NCBI RefSeq assembly: GCF_023897065.1
Contig: NZ_JAMHIV010000002.1
Coordinates: 62,001 to 126,000, forward strand
Direction: 5' to 3'
Length of the DNA: 64,000 nt
Source of the DNA: Crossiella sp. SN42
GTDB lineage: Bacteria; Actinomycetota; Actinomycetes; Mycobacteriales; Pseudonocardiaceae
Part shown: positions 1-9,534 of the stretch, piece by piece
Numbering within the stretch: position 1 is the stretch's first letter
Layout of the letters: each line of letters starts with the position of its first letter
Made by a program: the position numbers and the translations under genes
Notes under the pieces: generated by a model
What the model was told of the DNA's origin: nothing
Seen by the model: the letters and a program-made list of their open reading frames with translations, nothing else
Databases searched by the model: none

Positions 1-3000
1 CCACGTACTCGCCACCGGCGACCGCGGCCCAGTCCGGCGCGGGCAACGCGCGGCGGTCCAGTTTTCCGTTGGGGTTCAACGGGAGCCGGTCCAGTTGGAG
101 CACCGCGGCCGGCACCATGTACTCGGGCAGTCCGCTGCCGAGGAAGGCGCGCAGCTCGGCGGAGTCCACCGGGGACTCGGCCACCACGTAGCCGACCAGG
201 CGCTGGTGCCCACCGTCGGTGCGGGCCACCGCGACCGCCTCGGTGACCGCCGGGTGCCGCAGCAGCGCGGCCTCTACCTCACCGAGCTCGATCCGGAAGC
301 CGCGGATCTTGACCTGATCGTCGGCCCGGCCCAGGTACTCGAGGTCGCCGTCGGCGTTCCAGCGCACCACGTCCCCGGTGCGGTACATGCGTTCACCGGG
401 CGCGCCATAGGGGTTGGCCATGAACCGGTCGGCGCTCAGGCCGGGCCGGTGCAGGTAACCGCGGGCCAGACCGCGCCCGGCCAGGTACAGCTCGCCGGGC
501 ACGCCGATCGGCACCGGACGCAGGTTTCCGTCGAGCACGTAGGTCTGGATGTTGCTGACCGGCTTGCCGATCGGCGGCGTGCTCCGCTGCTCGCTGCCGT
601 CGGAGTACCAGGCGGTGGCGTAGACGGTGGCCTCGGTCGGGCCGTAGATGTTGGCGATCCGCCCGCCCGGCAACGCGGCCTGGATCTCCCTGGTGGCGTG
701 CGCGGACAGGCCCTCTCCGGCCAGCACCACGTGTTCGGCGGAGACGGTCACCGCGCCCTGCGCCAGCACCTGGGCCAGCGCCGAGGGCACCGCGCTGACC
801 AGGCTGGCCCGCAACGGTTCGGCCCGTTCCTCCCCCAGTGCCAGCACGTTCGCCACCACCTCGATGCGGCCGCCCAGCACCAGCGGGCAGAAGATCTCGA
901 ACACCGAGACGTCGAAGTTGAGCGAGGTGGAGGCGACCACCGAGGACAGCGCGGCCGGGCCGAAGTCGCAGGCGGCCCAGGCGGTCAGGTCGGCCAGGCT
1001 CTCGTGCGCGATCACCACGCCCTTGGGGCGGCCGGTGGAGCCGGAGGTGTAGATGCTGTAGGCGGCGTGCGCCGGGTCCAGCGGGAGCAGGCGGTCCGCG
1101 TCGGTGATGTCCACATCGGACAGTGCGGTCAGCTCGTCGGTGATCCGGTCCAGTTCTTCGGCGGTGAGCACCAGGATCGGGTCGGCGTCGGCGATCATGA
1201 ACTCGATCCGGTCGGCCGGGTAGGCCGGGTCGATCGGCAGGTAGGCCGCGCCGGACTTCAGGATGGCCAGCAGCGCGACGATGGTCTGCTCGGTGCGCGG
1301 CATGGCGATGCCGACGAACCGCTCCGGCCCGGCGCCCTGGCCGATCAGCCAGCGGGCCAACCGGTTCGCCCGCCGGTTCAGCTCGGCGTAGGTCAGCTCG
1401 CGGCCGGCGTGGGTGACCGCGACCGCCGCCGGGGTACGCGTGGCCTGGCGGGCGAACAACTCCGGGTACAGCGCGGGTTCCACCGCCAGTGCGGTGTCGT
1501 TCCAGCCACGCAGCACCTGCTGCCGCTCGGCACCGGTGAGCAGCGGCAGTTCGCCGAGCGGGGCCTCCGGGCTGGCCAGGATTCCGTTGAGCAGGACTTC
1601 CAGGTGCTCGGTGAGCCGGGCGATGGTGCTGCCGTCGAACAGGTCGGTGTTGTACTCCACCGCCACGGTCAGCCCGTCGGCGCGCGGCCAGAACTCGCAC
1701 ACCAGGTCGAACCGGGACCGCGGGCGCGGCAGGTCCTGCTCGGCCAGGCGCAGCTCACCGATGGCGCGGGGCCGCACGATCGCGTTCTGCAGCACCACCA
1801 GGGCCTGCACCAGCGGGGTGCGGCTGGCGTCCCGGTCCAGGCGCAGCTCTTCCACCAGGCGGTCGAACGGGGCGTCCTCGTGCGCGAAGCCGGCCAGCAC
1901 GGTCTCCCGCACCTGGGCGAGGAACTCGGTGAACGGCAGCTTGCTGTCCACTGTGGACCGCAGCACCACGGTGTTGACCAGGAACCCGGCCAGGCGTTCC
2001 AGTTCGGCGCGGTTGCGGCCGGAGGTGGCGGTGCCGACCGCGATGTCGGACCGGTTGCTGTAGCGGGCGAAGAGCACCTGTACCGCGGCGGTGAGCAGCA
2101 TGAACAGCGTGGCACCGCGCTCGCGCCCCGCCGAGGTGAGCTTGTCCACCAGGGTGGCCGGCAGCAGGTGGCGGTGCACCGCGCCGGGATTGGTGCGCAC
2201 CGGCGGGCGCGGGCGGTCGGTGGGCAGCTGCAACGGCTCCACCCCGGCCAGCCGCTCCCGCCAGTAGGCCAGCTGACCGGCCAGTTCCGGGCTGTTGAGC
2301 CGGTCCTGCTGCCAGGCGGCGTAGTCGGCGTAGCGCACCGGCAGCTCGGGCAGCCGCGGCTCCCGGTGCTCGGTGGCGGCCGCGTACAGCTCGGCGAGCT
2401 CCTCCACCAGCAGCGACACCGAGGCGCCGTCGGTGACGATGTGGTGCTGGCACAGCAACAACACCTGGTCCTCGGCGGCCAGGCGGACCAGCAGGGCGCG
2501 GGTGAGCGGGCCGCGGCGCAGGTCGAAGGGCCGGTCCAGCTCCTCGGCCAGCACCGCCTCCAGGGTGGCCGGCCCGGCCTCGGCGGTGGCCAGCGGGATG
2601 ACCGCGGTGGCCGCCACGACCTGCTCGGGCACGCCGCCGGACTCGGTGAAGGTGGTGCGCAGCGACTCGTGCCGGGCGGCCAGCGCGTCCAGGGCGCGGC
2701 GCAGCGCGTCGGCGTCCAGCGGACCGGTCAGGCGCAGGCCGACCCCGGTGTTGTACTCGGTGCCGCCGGTCAGGTTGTCCAGCAGCCACATCCGGTGCTG
2801 CGCCGAGGACAGCGGCAGCGGCCGGTCCACCGGCGCGGCCGGGATCACCACACCGTCCACAGTGGACGGTTCGGGCAGCGCGGCGGCCAGCTCGCGGATG
2901 GAGCTGGTCTCGAACAGCAGCCGGGGGGACAGCTCGACGTCGAAGGCGGCCCTGATCCGGGCCAGCGCGCGGAAGGCCAGCACCGAGTCGCCGCCGAGGG

Positions 3001-4645
3001 CGAAGAAGTCGTCGGTGACCCCGATCTCGGGCAGGCCCAGCACCTCGGCCCAGATCCCGGCCAGCGCCCGCTCGGTCCCGGTGCGCGGCGGGATCGCGGA
3101 CTCCCCGCCGGGCAGCGGCCCGGTCGGCGCGGGCAGCGCGGTGCGGTCGAGCTTCCCGTTGGGGCTCAACGGAAGTGTGGCCAGCACCAGCAGCACGGCC
3201 GGGACCATGTGCGCGGGCAGCGTCTCGGCCAGCACGGTGCGCAGGTGCGCCGGGTCCGGCTCCTGTCCCTTGGCCGGCACGACGTAGCCGATGAGCCGTT
3301 TGAGGCCCTGGTCCTCGCGGGCCACCACCACGGCCTCGGCCACGGTGGGCTGCTGCCGGAGCAGGCTCTCGATCTCGCCCGGCTCGATCCGGAAGCCGCG
3401 GATCTTGACCTGGTCGTCGGCGCGGCCGCGGAACTCCAGGTCACCGGCGTCGGTCCAGCGGACCAGGTCGCCGGTGCGGTACATCCGCTCCCCCGGCGCG
3501 CCGAACGGGTTGGGCGGGAAGCGGTCCGCGGTCAGGCCGGGCCGGTTCAGGTAGCCGCGGGCCAGTCCGATGCCCGCGAGGTACAGCTCGCCGTCCGCCC
3601 CGGCCGGGACCGGGTTCAGCGACTCGTCGAGCACGTAGACCCTGGTGTTCTGGATCGGGCGGCCGATCGGCGGGATGCCGCCGGGGGTCAGCGGATCGCT
3701 CCAGGTGGCGACCACGGTGGACTCGGTAGGACCGTAGGAGTTGATCATGCGGCGGCCGGGCGCCCACCGGTTGACCAGCTCGGCGGTGCAGGCGTCGCCA
3801 CCCACGATCACGGTGCGGAAGTCCGGCAGCGCAACGCCTTCCGGGATGGTGGCCAGCGCCACCGGCGGGATCAGCGCGTGCGTGATGCGGCGCTCGGCGA
3901 GCACCTCGGCCAGGTGGTCGCCGAGCAGCGGACCGGGTGGCGGCACCACCAGCGTGGCCCCGGCGGGCAGCGACATGCACAGCTCCAGCACCGAGGCGTC
4001 GAAGCTGGGCGAGGAGAACTGGAGCACCCGGTCACCCGGTTTGACCTGGTAGTGCTCGATTTCCGCGGCCGAGAAACCGGCCAGTCCGGCATGGGTGACC
4101 ACCACGCCCTTGGGCCTGCCGGTGGAGCCGGAGGTGTAGATGACGTAGGCCGGATGGCCGAAGGCCAACGGGCACAGGCGGTCCGCGTCGGTCGGCGCGG
4201 TGTCCGGCAGGTCCTCCGGCGTCGCGGCCAGAAAGTCCTCGTCGATCACCAGCGCGGCCGCGGCGTCGGCCAGCATCAGCCGGATCCGCTCGGCCGGGTA
4301 GGCCGGATCGACCGGCAGGTAGGCGCCACCAGCCTTGAGCACCGCCAGCTGCGCCACCACGATGTCCACCGAGCGGGGCAGCAGCAGTGCGACGATCCGC
4401 TCCGGCCCCACCCCGAGCCCGATCAGCCGATGGGCCAACCGGTTCGCCCGGTGCTCCAGCTCGGCGAAGGACACCGTGCCCTCGTCGTCGAGCAGCGCCG
4501 GCGCCTGCGGGGTGCGGGCGGCCTGTGCCTCGACGAGCTGCGGCAGGGTCGCCTGCCTGATCGCGCACGCCACACCGGTCGGCTCAGTCGCGGTGAGTGA
4601 CGACGGCAGGGCGTGAGCGGGCAGGGACACCTGGCGTGCGGACAT
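1..4645 (-). CDS. non-ribosomal peptide synthetase, A-PCP-C-A (3' end outside window)
   Basis: First protein of a peptide assembly line. Reading from the ATG at 4645 (AAAGG-type ribosome site just upstream), the frame stays open to the window edge, about 1548 codons. Order: adenylation domain A1 (about residues 25-530; core [11 protein letters not shown]), carrier domain with GGDS (Ser554), condensation domain (HHIVTDG, first His about 734), and A2 (from about 1000; core [11 protein letters not shown]). No condensation domain precedes A1, so this looks like an initiation module activating the first residue. By hand alignment to GrsA the specificity codes read roughly D-A-L-L-I-G-S-V-V-K for A1 and D-V-F-S-V-A-I-V-Y-K for A2; I assign no substrate. 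No epimerase or thioesterase domain is seen in the visible part. The gene is preceded on the same strand by a serine hydrolase, 96 bp away, which may release the peptide. Confidence 0.95.
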   Translation of the reverse strand, partial: MSARQVSLPAHALPSSLTATEPTGVACAIRQATLPQLVEAQAARTPQAPALLDDEGTVSFAELEHRANRLAHRLIGLGVGPERIVALLLPRSVDIVVAQLAVLKAGGAYLPVDPAYPAERIRLMLADAAAALVIDEDFLAATPEDLPDTAPTDADRLCPLAFGHPAYVIYTSGSTGRPKGVVVTHAGLAGFSAAEIEHYQVKPGDRVLQFSSPSFDASVLELCMSLPAGATLVVPPPGPLLGDHLAEVLAERRITHALIPPVALATIPEGVALPDFRTVIVGGDACTAELVNRWAPGRRMINSYGPTESTVVATWSDPLTPGGIPPIGRPIQNTRVYVLDESLNPVPAGADGELYLAGIGLARGYLNRPGLTADRFPPNPFGAPGERMYRTGDLVRWTDAGDLEFRGRADDQVKIRGFRIEPGEIESLLRQQPTVAEAVVVAREDQGLKRLIGYVVPAKGQEPDPAHLRTVLAETLPAHMVPAVLLVLATLPLSPNGKLDRTALPAPTGPLPGGESAIPPRTGTERALAGIWAEVLGLPEIGVTDDFFALGGDSVLAFRALARIRAAFDVELSPRLLFETSSIRELAAALPEPSTVDGVVIPAAPVDRPLPLSSAQHRMWLLDNLTGGTEYNTGVGLRLTGPLDADALRRALDALAARHESLRTTFTESGGVPEQVVAATAVIPLATAEAGPATLEAVLAEELDRPFDLRRGPLTRALLVRLAAEDQVLLLCQHHIVTDGASVSLLVEELAELYAAATEHREPRLPELPVRYADYAAWQQDRLNSPELAGQLAYWRERLAGVEPLQLPTDRPRPPVRTNPGAVHRHLLPATLVDKLTSAGRERGATLFMLLTAAVQVLFARYSNRSDIAVGTATSGRNRAELERLAGFLVNTVVLRSTVDSKLPFTEFLAQVRETVLAGFAHEDAPFDRLVEELRLDRDASRTPLVQALVVLQNAIVRPRAIGELRLAEQDLPRPRSRFDLVCEFWPRADGLTVAVEYNTDLFDGSTIARLTEHLEVLLNGILASPEAPLGELPLLTGAERQQVLRGWNDTALAVEPALYPELFARQATRTPAAVAVTHAGRELTYAELNRRANRLARWLIGQGAGPERFVGIAMPRTEQTIVALLAILKSGAAYLPIDPAYPADRIEFMIADADPILVLTAEELDRITDELTALSDVDITDADRLLPLDPAHAAYSIYTSGSTGRPKGVVIAHESLADLTAWAACDFGPAALSSVVASTSLNFDVSVFEIFCPLVLGGRIEVVANVLALGEERAEPLRASLVSAVPSALAQVLAQGAVTVSAEHVVLAGEGLSAHATREIQAALPGGRIANIYGPTEATVYATAWYSDGSEQRSTPPIGKPVSNIQTYVLDGNLRPVPIGVPGELYLAGRGLARGYLHRPGLSADRFMANPYGAPGERMYRTGDVVRWNADGDLEYLGRADDQVKIRGFRIELGEVEAALLRHPAVTEAVAVARTDGGHQRLVGYVVAESPVDSAELRAFLGSGLPEYMVPAAVLQLDRLPLNPNGKLDRRALPAPDWAAVAGGEYV
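1946..1958. repeat. 13-bp palindrome GTCCACTGTGGAC
   Basis: Exact copy of the dispersed palindrome, inside the NRPS condensation domain; the coding strand reads STVD. Confidence 0.85.
2855..2867. repeat. 13-bp palindrome GTCCACAGTGGAC
   Basis: Exact copy in the NRPS PCP-to-C linker (PSTVDG). Confidence 0.85.
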
Positions 4646-4741
4646 GAACTCAAAACCTTTCAGGCACGGCAAAAACCGCGCCAGCAGACGGCGTATGCTG
4701 GGGCAGGGCGGAACTGCGGTGAAGCGGACCGGATCGCGCCG

Positions 4742-6106
4742 CTAACAGCGGCTGCTACCGACCTCACGCCGGGCCAGTCGGCCGGAAACCTGAATTCGAT
4801 CGAGGACTCCGGTCACCGGGTCGCGAAGAAAGCGACCGGGGTGCACGAGTTGTCCCGATTCCCAGTCCTGCTGGGCGAACATGAGCCCTTCGTGCGGGGT
4901 GAGCCTGGCGACGATCTCGCCGTCGATGGCCAGTCGCAGCGTGGCGTCCTCGGCCGGGGTGACGGTGTACTCGGTGTCGCCGTTGCGGTAGCTGCCGAAG
5001 ATCTCCGGCGGCACGGTGGCCCGCTGTCCCGGCACCTCCAGCCGGTAGCTGCCCACCTCGATGCCTGCCTCGGCCAGCTCCTCCACCAGTTCCGCCCACA
5101 GGCCGATGCCGGTGTTGCCGTTGCTGGTGAAGGCGATCGCCTGGCCGCTGTCGGCGTTGACCCGCAGGTGCGCGTCGGTGCCGTCGGCGTTGCCGTCGTG
5201 GCCCACCCACTCCCGCAGGCCCTCGCGCCAGACGCCGAAGCCGAGGCCCCAGCCGTCGGCCAGGCCGATCGGATCGGCTCCCGGCTGGATGCGGCGCATC
5301 TCCGCGGCCAGCTCGGCGGGCAGCAGTTCGGGCAGTCCGGTGGTCGCCGGATCCAGTTGCAGCAGACCAAAACGGAGCAGGTCCGCGGCGCTGATGGCGA
5401 GTGCGCCGGCCGGCGCCTCACCCAGCGCGAGTGACTGCACCACCGGCCTGGTGCGTCCGTGCGAGGTGTTGACCGCGTGTCCGCTGGCGACGTTCGCCGA
5501 GGTCAGCGGGTTGGGCCCGACCACGAACGACGGCCTGATGCCCAACGGGCGGAAGAGGATCGACTCGATCGCCTCCCACCAGCTCATGCCGGTGACCTCT
5601 TCGATGAGCCGTCCGACGACGGCGTAGCCGAGGTTGGAGTAGGAGAACCCGGCACCCGCGGGCAGCACCAGTTCGGGGGTGCGGCAGTGCTCGGAAACAT
5701 AGCGGCGCAGGGACATCGTGGCAGCGACGGCCGAGTCCGGGCCGGAGGCCAGCCCGCTCGTGTGGCTGAGCAGCTGGCGCAAGGTCAGAGGAGCACCCAG
5801 TTCGGGCAGATGTTCGGTGGCCTCGGCATCGAGCTCGAGGTCATCGTCGGCCACCAGCAGCATCGCCAGCGTGGCGGTGAATGCCTTGGTGACCGAGCCG
5901 ATCGGGAAGGCAGTGGCCGGATTTACCGGCTGTCCCCCACCGTAGCGCAGTTCGCCGGCCTGGGCCGTGTGGGTTTCCCCGTTGACGTGCACGGCGAGCT
6001 GAGCGCCGGGGACCTGGTGCTTGCGGACCAGGGTGGACAGGGTGCGGGACAGCCACTCGGCCTCAATGGTGACTTGTGCCACGCAGGCGTCGCGGTATGA
6101 CGACAT
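4742..6106 (-). CDS. serine beta-lactamase-fold hydrolase, candidate PBP-type thioesterase/cyclase
   Basis: A 454-residue protein of the class C beta-lactamase/D-peptidase fold. Visible catalytic motifs are SVTK (Ser71, Lys74), YSN (Tyr156-Asn158) and HDG (His303-Gly305). The region after about residue 350 looks like the beta-rich lipocalin-type domain found in many of these enzymes. No signal peptide is seen, which argues for a cytoplasmic role. The gene lies 96 bp upstream of the NRPS on the same strand, probably in one operon. Stand-alone PBP-type thioesterases such as SurE have this fold, about this length and this setting, and release and cyclise NRPS products in trans. That is the interpretation I favour. 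A generic esterase or D-aminopeptidase remains possible, because the motifs do not discriminate. The ATG at 6106 has a GAGGGG element about 12 bases upstream. Confidence 0.85.
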   Translation of the reverse strand: MSSYRDACVAQVTIEAEWLSRTLSTLVRKHQVPGAQLAVHVNGETHTAQAGELRYGGGQPVNPATAFPIGSVTKAFTATLAMLLVADDDLELDAEATEHLPELGAPLTLRQLLSHTSGLASGPDSAVAATMSLRRYVSEHCRTPELVLPAGAGFSYSNLGYAVVGRLIEEVTGMSWWEAIESILFRPLGIRPSFVVGPNPLTSANVASGHAVNTSHGRTRPVVQSLALGEAPAGALAISAADLLRFGLLQLDPATTGLPELLPAELAAEMRRIQPGADPIGLADGWGLGFGVWREGLREWVGHDGNADGTDAHLRVNADSGQAIAFTSNGNTGIGLWAELVEELAEAGIEVGSYRLEVPGQRATVPPEIFGSYRNGDTEYTVTPAEDATLRLAIDGEIVARLTPHEGLMFAQQDWESGQLVHPGRFLRDPVTGVLDRIQVSGRLARREVGSSRC

Positions 6107-6809
6107 GGAACGACAGACCCCTCATCGGTGACATGACTCATCGGGCCGCGACTCCCGAAGGCAGATCAAACGCATAACGGGGGCAAGAATGCAACACGAC
6201 CCCCCTTGGTCAATACCGCCAGACGGACTAGCGACCGCCAGGCGACAAGAGACCCCGCACACATAGGCCAACTATCAGTAAATAAATTGGGCCGAGAAGC
6301 ACAATTGAACGAAACAAGATTGAGCCAAGCGGGTGCGTTTAGGTCCCATTTTCGGGGACAAAGCGGTAACTCTCCGAAGTCAGAACCACCCAGAGTGACG
6401 GTCATCTCGCCCGATCTTGTTCCTCTCTAGGCAACCGCCTGTCACTGTGACGATCGCGGCACGGCTGACCGCTAACGCATCAGTTTCGATCAGCACTGAA
6501 GCCACAGGGCACAGCGATGCGTGATTAACGGATTGACCTGGGCATTTCCGCTGGGCGGGCTGGCGGCATCATTCGGTGGGTTCGGACAGGGAAGCCCGTT
6601 GCCGCACAACTCGGCGGAGCGGATGGAGGGCGGGCAAGCGGGGACCAGCCACGGTGGCGTGCGCTTCAACCAGGTCCCGCAGCAGGCAGACGGGCCGCGG
6701 CGGTACGGCGTGGCGCCGTCCAGGATGGACTGCGCGCGGTCCGGGTGCACGTGCTGGCGCAGCGGGAACACCGGCACACGCAGCGCACGCGTCGGTTACC
6801 GACCAAGCT
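6107..6809. other. intergenic region, no supported gene
   Basis: About 700 bases between the 5' end of the serine hydrolase gene and the 3' end of the MarR gene. The first part (about 6170-6420) is clearly less GC-rich than its surroundings and probably holds the promoter of the leftward hydrolase-NRPS unit. Short open frames exist on both strands, but none has a recognisable domain, a convincing ribosome site or actinomycete codon usage, so I call no gene here. Confidence 0.6.
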
Positions 6810-7295
6810 TCAACGCCCGGCCGACCGGTAGGTCAGTTCTCGCATCCGGGCCAGCTCGGCCGCGGTGTTGTCGCGCACCCGCTGGATGAACCGCAGCACC
6901 ACCTGCAACTCGGCCTCGGTGAACTCGCCCAGGTCCCCCGCGGTGTGCTCGGCCAGTCGCTCGTAGTAGGCCCGCACTCTGGCCAGCCCCTCGGCGGTCG
7001 GCTCGATCAGCACCCGTCGCCGGTCGCCGGGATCCGGCACGCGGACCACGCACCCGGCCGTCGCCAGCCGGTCGATCATCCGGGAAACGGACCCGGAGGT
7101 CAGGCCGACGTGTGCGGCGAGACCGGTGGCGGTGCTGGGGCCGTGTTGGTTGAGGGCGTGCAGGCAGTCGAGGTCGGTGAGGGTGACGCCCATGTCGGCG
7201 GCGATCTCGGCGTTGAGCTGGGCGGTGGTGTTGCCCCAGTCCGGGAGGGCGGACAGGACCTGTTGAGCCGCTTTGCCCATGCGCTTCTTCGCCAC
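6810..7295 (-). CDS. MarR-family transcriptional regulator
   Basis: A 161-residue winged-helix repressor. The core reads LTDLDCLHALNQHGPSTATG, followed by a recognition helix with GSVSRMIDRL and the wing element DPGDRRRVL, the typical MarR signature. I start it at the GTG at 7295 (VAKKRMGK...); an ATG five codons on (7280) is the alternative. The open frame extends much further upstream, but that part is antisense to the neighbouring glycosyltransferase and is not credible. The gene is divergent from the glycosyltransferase at 7384 with 88 bp between start codons. A strong inverted repeat lies in that gap, so the regulator probably controls both genes, with a small phenolic or natural-product ligand as inducer, as is usual for the family. 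Confidence 0.9.
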   Translation of the reverse strand: MAKKRMGKAAQQVLSALPDWGNTTAQLNAEIAADMGVTLTDLDCLHALNQHGPSTATGLAAHVGLTSGSVSRMIDRLATAGCVVRVPDPGDRRRVLIEPTAEGLARVRAYYERLAEHTAGDLGEFTEAELQVVLRFIQRVRDNTAAELARMRELTYRSAGR

Positions 7296-7317
7296 ACGGG
7301 GACGGTAGCAGCGATAA

Positions 7318-7346
7318 CTGCGTGACACAATTACTGCGTCACGCAG
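7318..7346. promoter_or_regulatory. putative MarR operator in the divergent promoter
   Basis: A perfect 9-bp inverted repeat (CTGCGTGAC, 11-bp spacer, GTCACGCAG) sits midway between the two divergent start codons. It overlaps a second, shorter palindrome at 7334-7346 (CTGCGT-C-ACGCAG). A further ACTG...CGCAGT arrangement follows at about 7349-7363. Size and position match MarR operators that autoregulate and block a divergent target. Confidence 0.7.
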
Positions 7347-7383
7347 ATACTGTGTGGCGCAGTGACCGGACCGAGGAGGGTGT

Positions 7384-8568
7384 GTGCGGGTGTTGCTGGC
7401 GGCCATGGGGTCGCGGGGTGAGGTGCAGCCGGTGGTGGCGTTGGCGTTGCGGCTCAAGGAGATGGGCTGCGGGGTACGGGTATGCGTGTCGCCGGATCTG
7501 TGCGATTGGGTTGCGGGATGGGGGATTCCCGCGGCGCCGGTTGGGCCGCGGATGCGGGACAGGGGATGGGAGCTGAGCACGCCGGCGGGGCGGCGGCGGG
7601 CAGCGGAGGATGCCGTGGCGGCACAGTTCGCGGCACTCCCCGCGGCGGCGCGGGACTGCGATGTGGTGGTGGGGTGCGGGGCGGTGCTGGTGGCGGCGCG
7701 CTCGGTGGCCGAGTTGGCCGGGATCGGGTACGTGCACGCTGAGTTCTGCCCGGCCGCGCTGCCGAACTCGCGACTCGCGCCCGCGCCGTGGCCGGGGTGG
7801 CCGCGCGAGGCGGGTGAGCCTGACGAGCTGTGGGCGGCGGACGCGCGGCGCTGGAACGAGGTCTGGGGGCCTGTGCTCAACGCGCACCGGGTGGCTGCCG
7901 GGCTGACCCCGGTCTTGGCGGTGCGCGAGCACGTGCTGACCGAGCGGCCGTTGCTGGCCGCCGATCCCCTCCTGGCGCCAGGTGGCCCGGCGGCCCGCCA
8001 GACGGGTGCCTGGCTGTTGCCGGATGAGCGGGCGTTACCGGCCGACGTTGAATCCTTTATCCGGGCGGGCGAGCCGCCGATCTACTTCGGGCTCGGCAGC
8101 TACTCCGGGGTCGACGGCGCGGATGCCGGGCTGGCGATGGTCGAGGCGGCGCGGGCGGCGGGGCGGCGGGTGATCATCTCCCGTGGCTGGGCGGGTCTGG
8201 CGGGGCCGGGAGGTGCCGCTGACTGCCTGGTGATCGGCGAGGCCAACCACCGGGTCCTGTTCCAGCAGGTGGCCGCCGTGGTGCACCACGGGGGCGCGGG
8301 CACCACCAGCACCGCGGCGCGGGCCGGGGCGCCGCAGGTCGTACTTCCTCAGCACTACGACCAGCACTACTGGGCCAGGCGGGTCGAGGTGCTCGGGATC
8401 GGCGCGGAGGCTCCGGACCTGCGATCACTGGACCTCGCGCTGGGCAGGGCGCTGTGTCCGGAAACTGCCAGCCGGGCCCGCGAGGTGGCCGCCGAAGTCC
8501 GAGCCGACGGCGTGCGGAAGGCCGCGCAACTCGTGTTGACACGGAGTGCGCACGTTACCCCGGGATAA
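7384..8568 (+). CDS. GT1-family glycosyltransferase, GtfB-like
   Basis: A 394-residue GT-B glycosyltransferase. The N-terminus (RVLLAAMGSRGEVQP) and the QTGAWLLPDE segment recall the vancomycin-group enzymes GtfA-GtfE. The donor-binding motif VVHHGGAGTTSTAARAGAPQ, followed by PQHYDQ, is intact. It should transfer a sugar from an NDP-sugar to a small-molecule acceptor in the cytoplasm. The GTG at 7384 is chosen because GGAGG lies just upstream and the protein then begins where relatives begin. Leu218 is encoded by a rare TTA codon (8035-8037). The gene is divergent from a MarR gene. It could decorate the NRPS product, or act as an inducible detoxifying glucosyltransferase paired with the GH3 enzyme at 20972-23407. 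The sequence alone does not decide this. Confidence 0.9.
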   Translation: MRVLLAAMGSRGEVQPVVALALRLKEMGCGVRVCVSPDLCDWVAGWGIPAAPVGPRMRDRGWELSTPAGRRRAAEDAVAAQFAALPAAARDCDVVVGCGAVLVAARSVAELAGIGYVHAEFCPAALPNSRLAPAPWPGWPREAGEPDELWAADARRWNEVWGPVLNAHRVAAGLTPVLAVREHVLTERPLLAADPLLAPGGPAARQTGAWLLPDERALPADVESFIRAGEPPIYFGLGSYSGVDGADAGLAMVEAARAAGRRVIISRGWAGLAGPGGAADCLVIGEANHRVLFQQVAAVVHHGGAGTTSTAARAGAPQVVLPQHYDQHYWARRVEVLGIGAEAPDLRSLDLALGRALCPETASRAREVAAEVRADGVRKAAQLVLTRSAHVTPG

Positions 8569-8584
8569 AAAGTTTGAAGCGAAT

Positions 8585-8631
8585 ACAAACGTGAATACAC
8601 AAACGTGATACACTCACAAAAAAGTTTAGCG
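8585..8631. promoter_or_regulatory. AT-rich direct repeats upstream of response regulator
   Basis: In the 186-bp gap before the response regulator gene, ACAAACGTGA occurs twice with a 14-bp period (8585-8594 and 8599-8608). An A-rich AAAAGTTT...AGCG element appears near 8567 and again near 8618. The low GC content and spaced repeats suggest an activator or autoregulatory site; the binding protein is unknown. Confidence 0.4.
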
Positions 8632-8754
8632 TTCACCCACGAAAAATCGTCGCGACCGGGGAGGCCAGGGCGAACGAGACCCGCAGACCATCGGAACACA
8701 AAATCTGTCCACCGCCAAGTCGACGAACTTGTACTCCGATCAGGGTGACACCCG

Positions 8755-9459
8755 ATGTCATCCACCGCCATCGACCTCGGGAATGCGATGAACACTCAGC
8801 TCCAGGCTCACCACCTGACGCACACCAGCACCCGTGAATTCAAGGTCTACCTCATCGATCCGGACCCGGTCGTGGCCCAGGGGCTGCGCGCCGCGTTCTG
8901 GGACCAGTCCGACATCTACCTCTCCGGGTGGGCGGCCGGCTGGGAGCAGGCCGCCAGGGGTATCGCGGTCGAGACCCCGGACGTGCTGCTGGTCGAGATC
9001 GTCGCCACGGGTCTCTCCGGGGACGGAGTCGAGGTCATCCGCAAGGCGGCCAGGGTGTTCCCCCGGATCCCGCTGCTGGCCTTCTCCAATGACCGGAACC
9101 AGGTGGTCAGGGCACTGGAGGCGGGCGCGCGCGGGTTCGTGCTCAAGTCCTCCGGCAGTGCGGAGCTGATCAACGCGGTGCGCGGGGCGGGCAACGGCGG
9201 CACCCCGATCTCCACCTCGCTGCTGCCGCAGCTGGTGGCCAGGGTGCGCGACGGCGGCAGCACGCCGAGGCTGTCCGCGCGGGAGCTCCAGGTGCTGCGG
9301 CTGGTGGCCACCGGGAATCGCACCGGGGAGATCGCGCAGCGGTTGTCAGTGACCGAACCGACGGTGAAAACGTATCTGCAGCGCATGTTCACCAAACTCA
9401 AGGTCAGTGACCGCGGCGGCGCGGTACTGGCGGCACGAGCGGCCGGGCTGCTCCCTTAA
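8755..9459 (+). CDS. LuxR/NarL-family response regulator with atypical receiver
   Basis: 234 residues: a receiver-like domain (about 28-150) and a LuxR-type HTH (about 170-232; LSARELQVLRLVATG, TVKTYLQRMF). The receiver keeps the acidic start (IDPDP) and the conserved lysine (Lys131, FVLKSS). The phospho-acceptor aspartate is replaced by Glu81 (VLLVEIVATG where LLD is expected). That suggests a phosphorylation-independent, possibly constitutively active regulator. No histidine kinase gene is next to it. The ATG at 8755 has AGGGTGA six bases upstream; an in-frame ATG eleven codons on (8788) is an alternative. It may act on either neighbouring biosynthetic locus. Confidence 0.88.
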   Translation: MSSTAIDLGNAMNTQLQAHHLTHTSTREFKVYLIDPDPVVAQGLRAAFWDQSDIYLSGWAAGWEQAARGIAVETPDVLLVEIVATGLSGDGVEVIRKAARVFPRIPLLAFSNDRNQVVRALEAGARGFVLKSSGSAELINAVRGAGNGGTPISTSLLPQLVARVRDGGSTPRLSARELQVLRLVATGNRTGEIAQRLSVTEPTVKTYLQRMFTKLKVSDRGGAVLAARAAGLLP

Positions 9460-9478
9460 GCGTAATACCGAGAAAACG

Positions 9479-9492
9479 GCGGCCTGGGCCGC
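9479..9492. terminator. short GC-rich hairpin after response regulator
   Basis: GCGGC-CTGG-GCCGC can form a five-pair stem 20 bases after the stop codon, between two convergent genes. It is short and has no T-tract, so this is a weak call. Confidence 0.3.
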
Positions 9493-9534
9493 TCCGGCGG
9501 CAAAACCGCGCGAAGCGACCCAGGACACGAAGCG

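Noticed and set aside
95-4600. 1501-codon open frame on the plus strand
   Set aside because: Antisense to the NRPS. The translation is Gly/Arg/His/Gln-rich with no domain, the usual third-position GC shadow.
6490-6889. Overlapping small frames on both strands in the 6.1-6.8 kb gap
   Set aside because: No ribosome site, no domain and poor codon bias on either strand; treated as non-coding.
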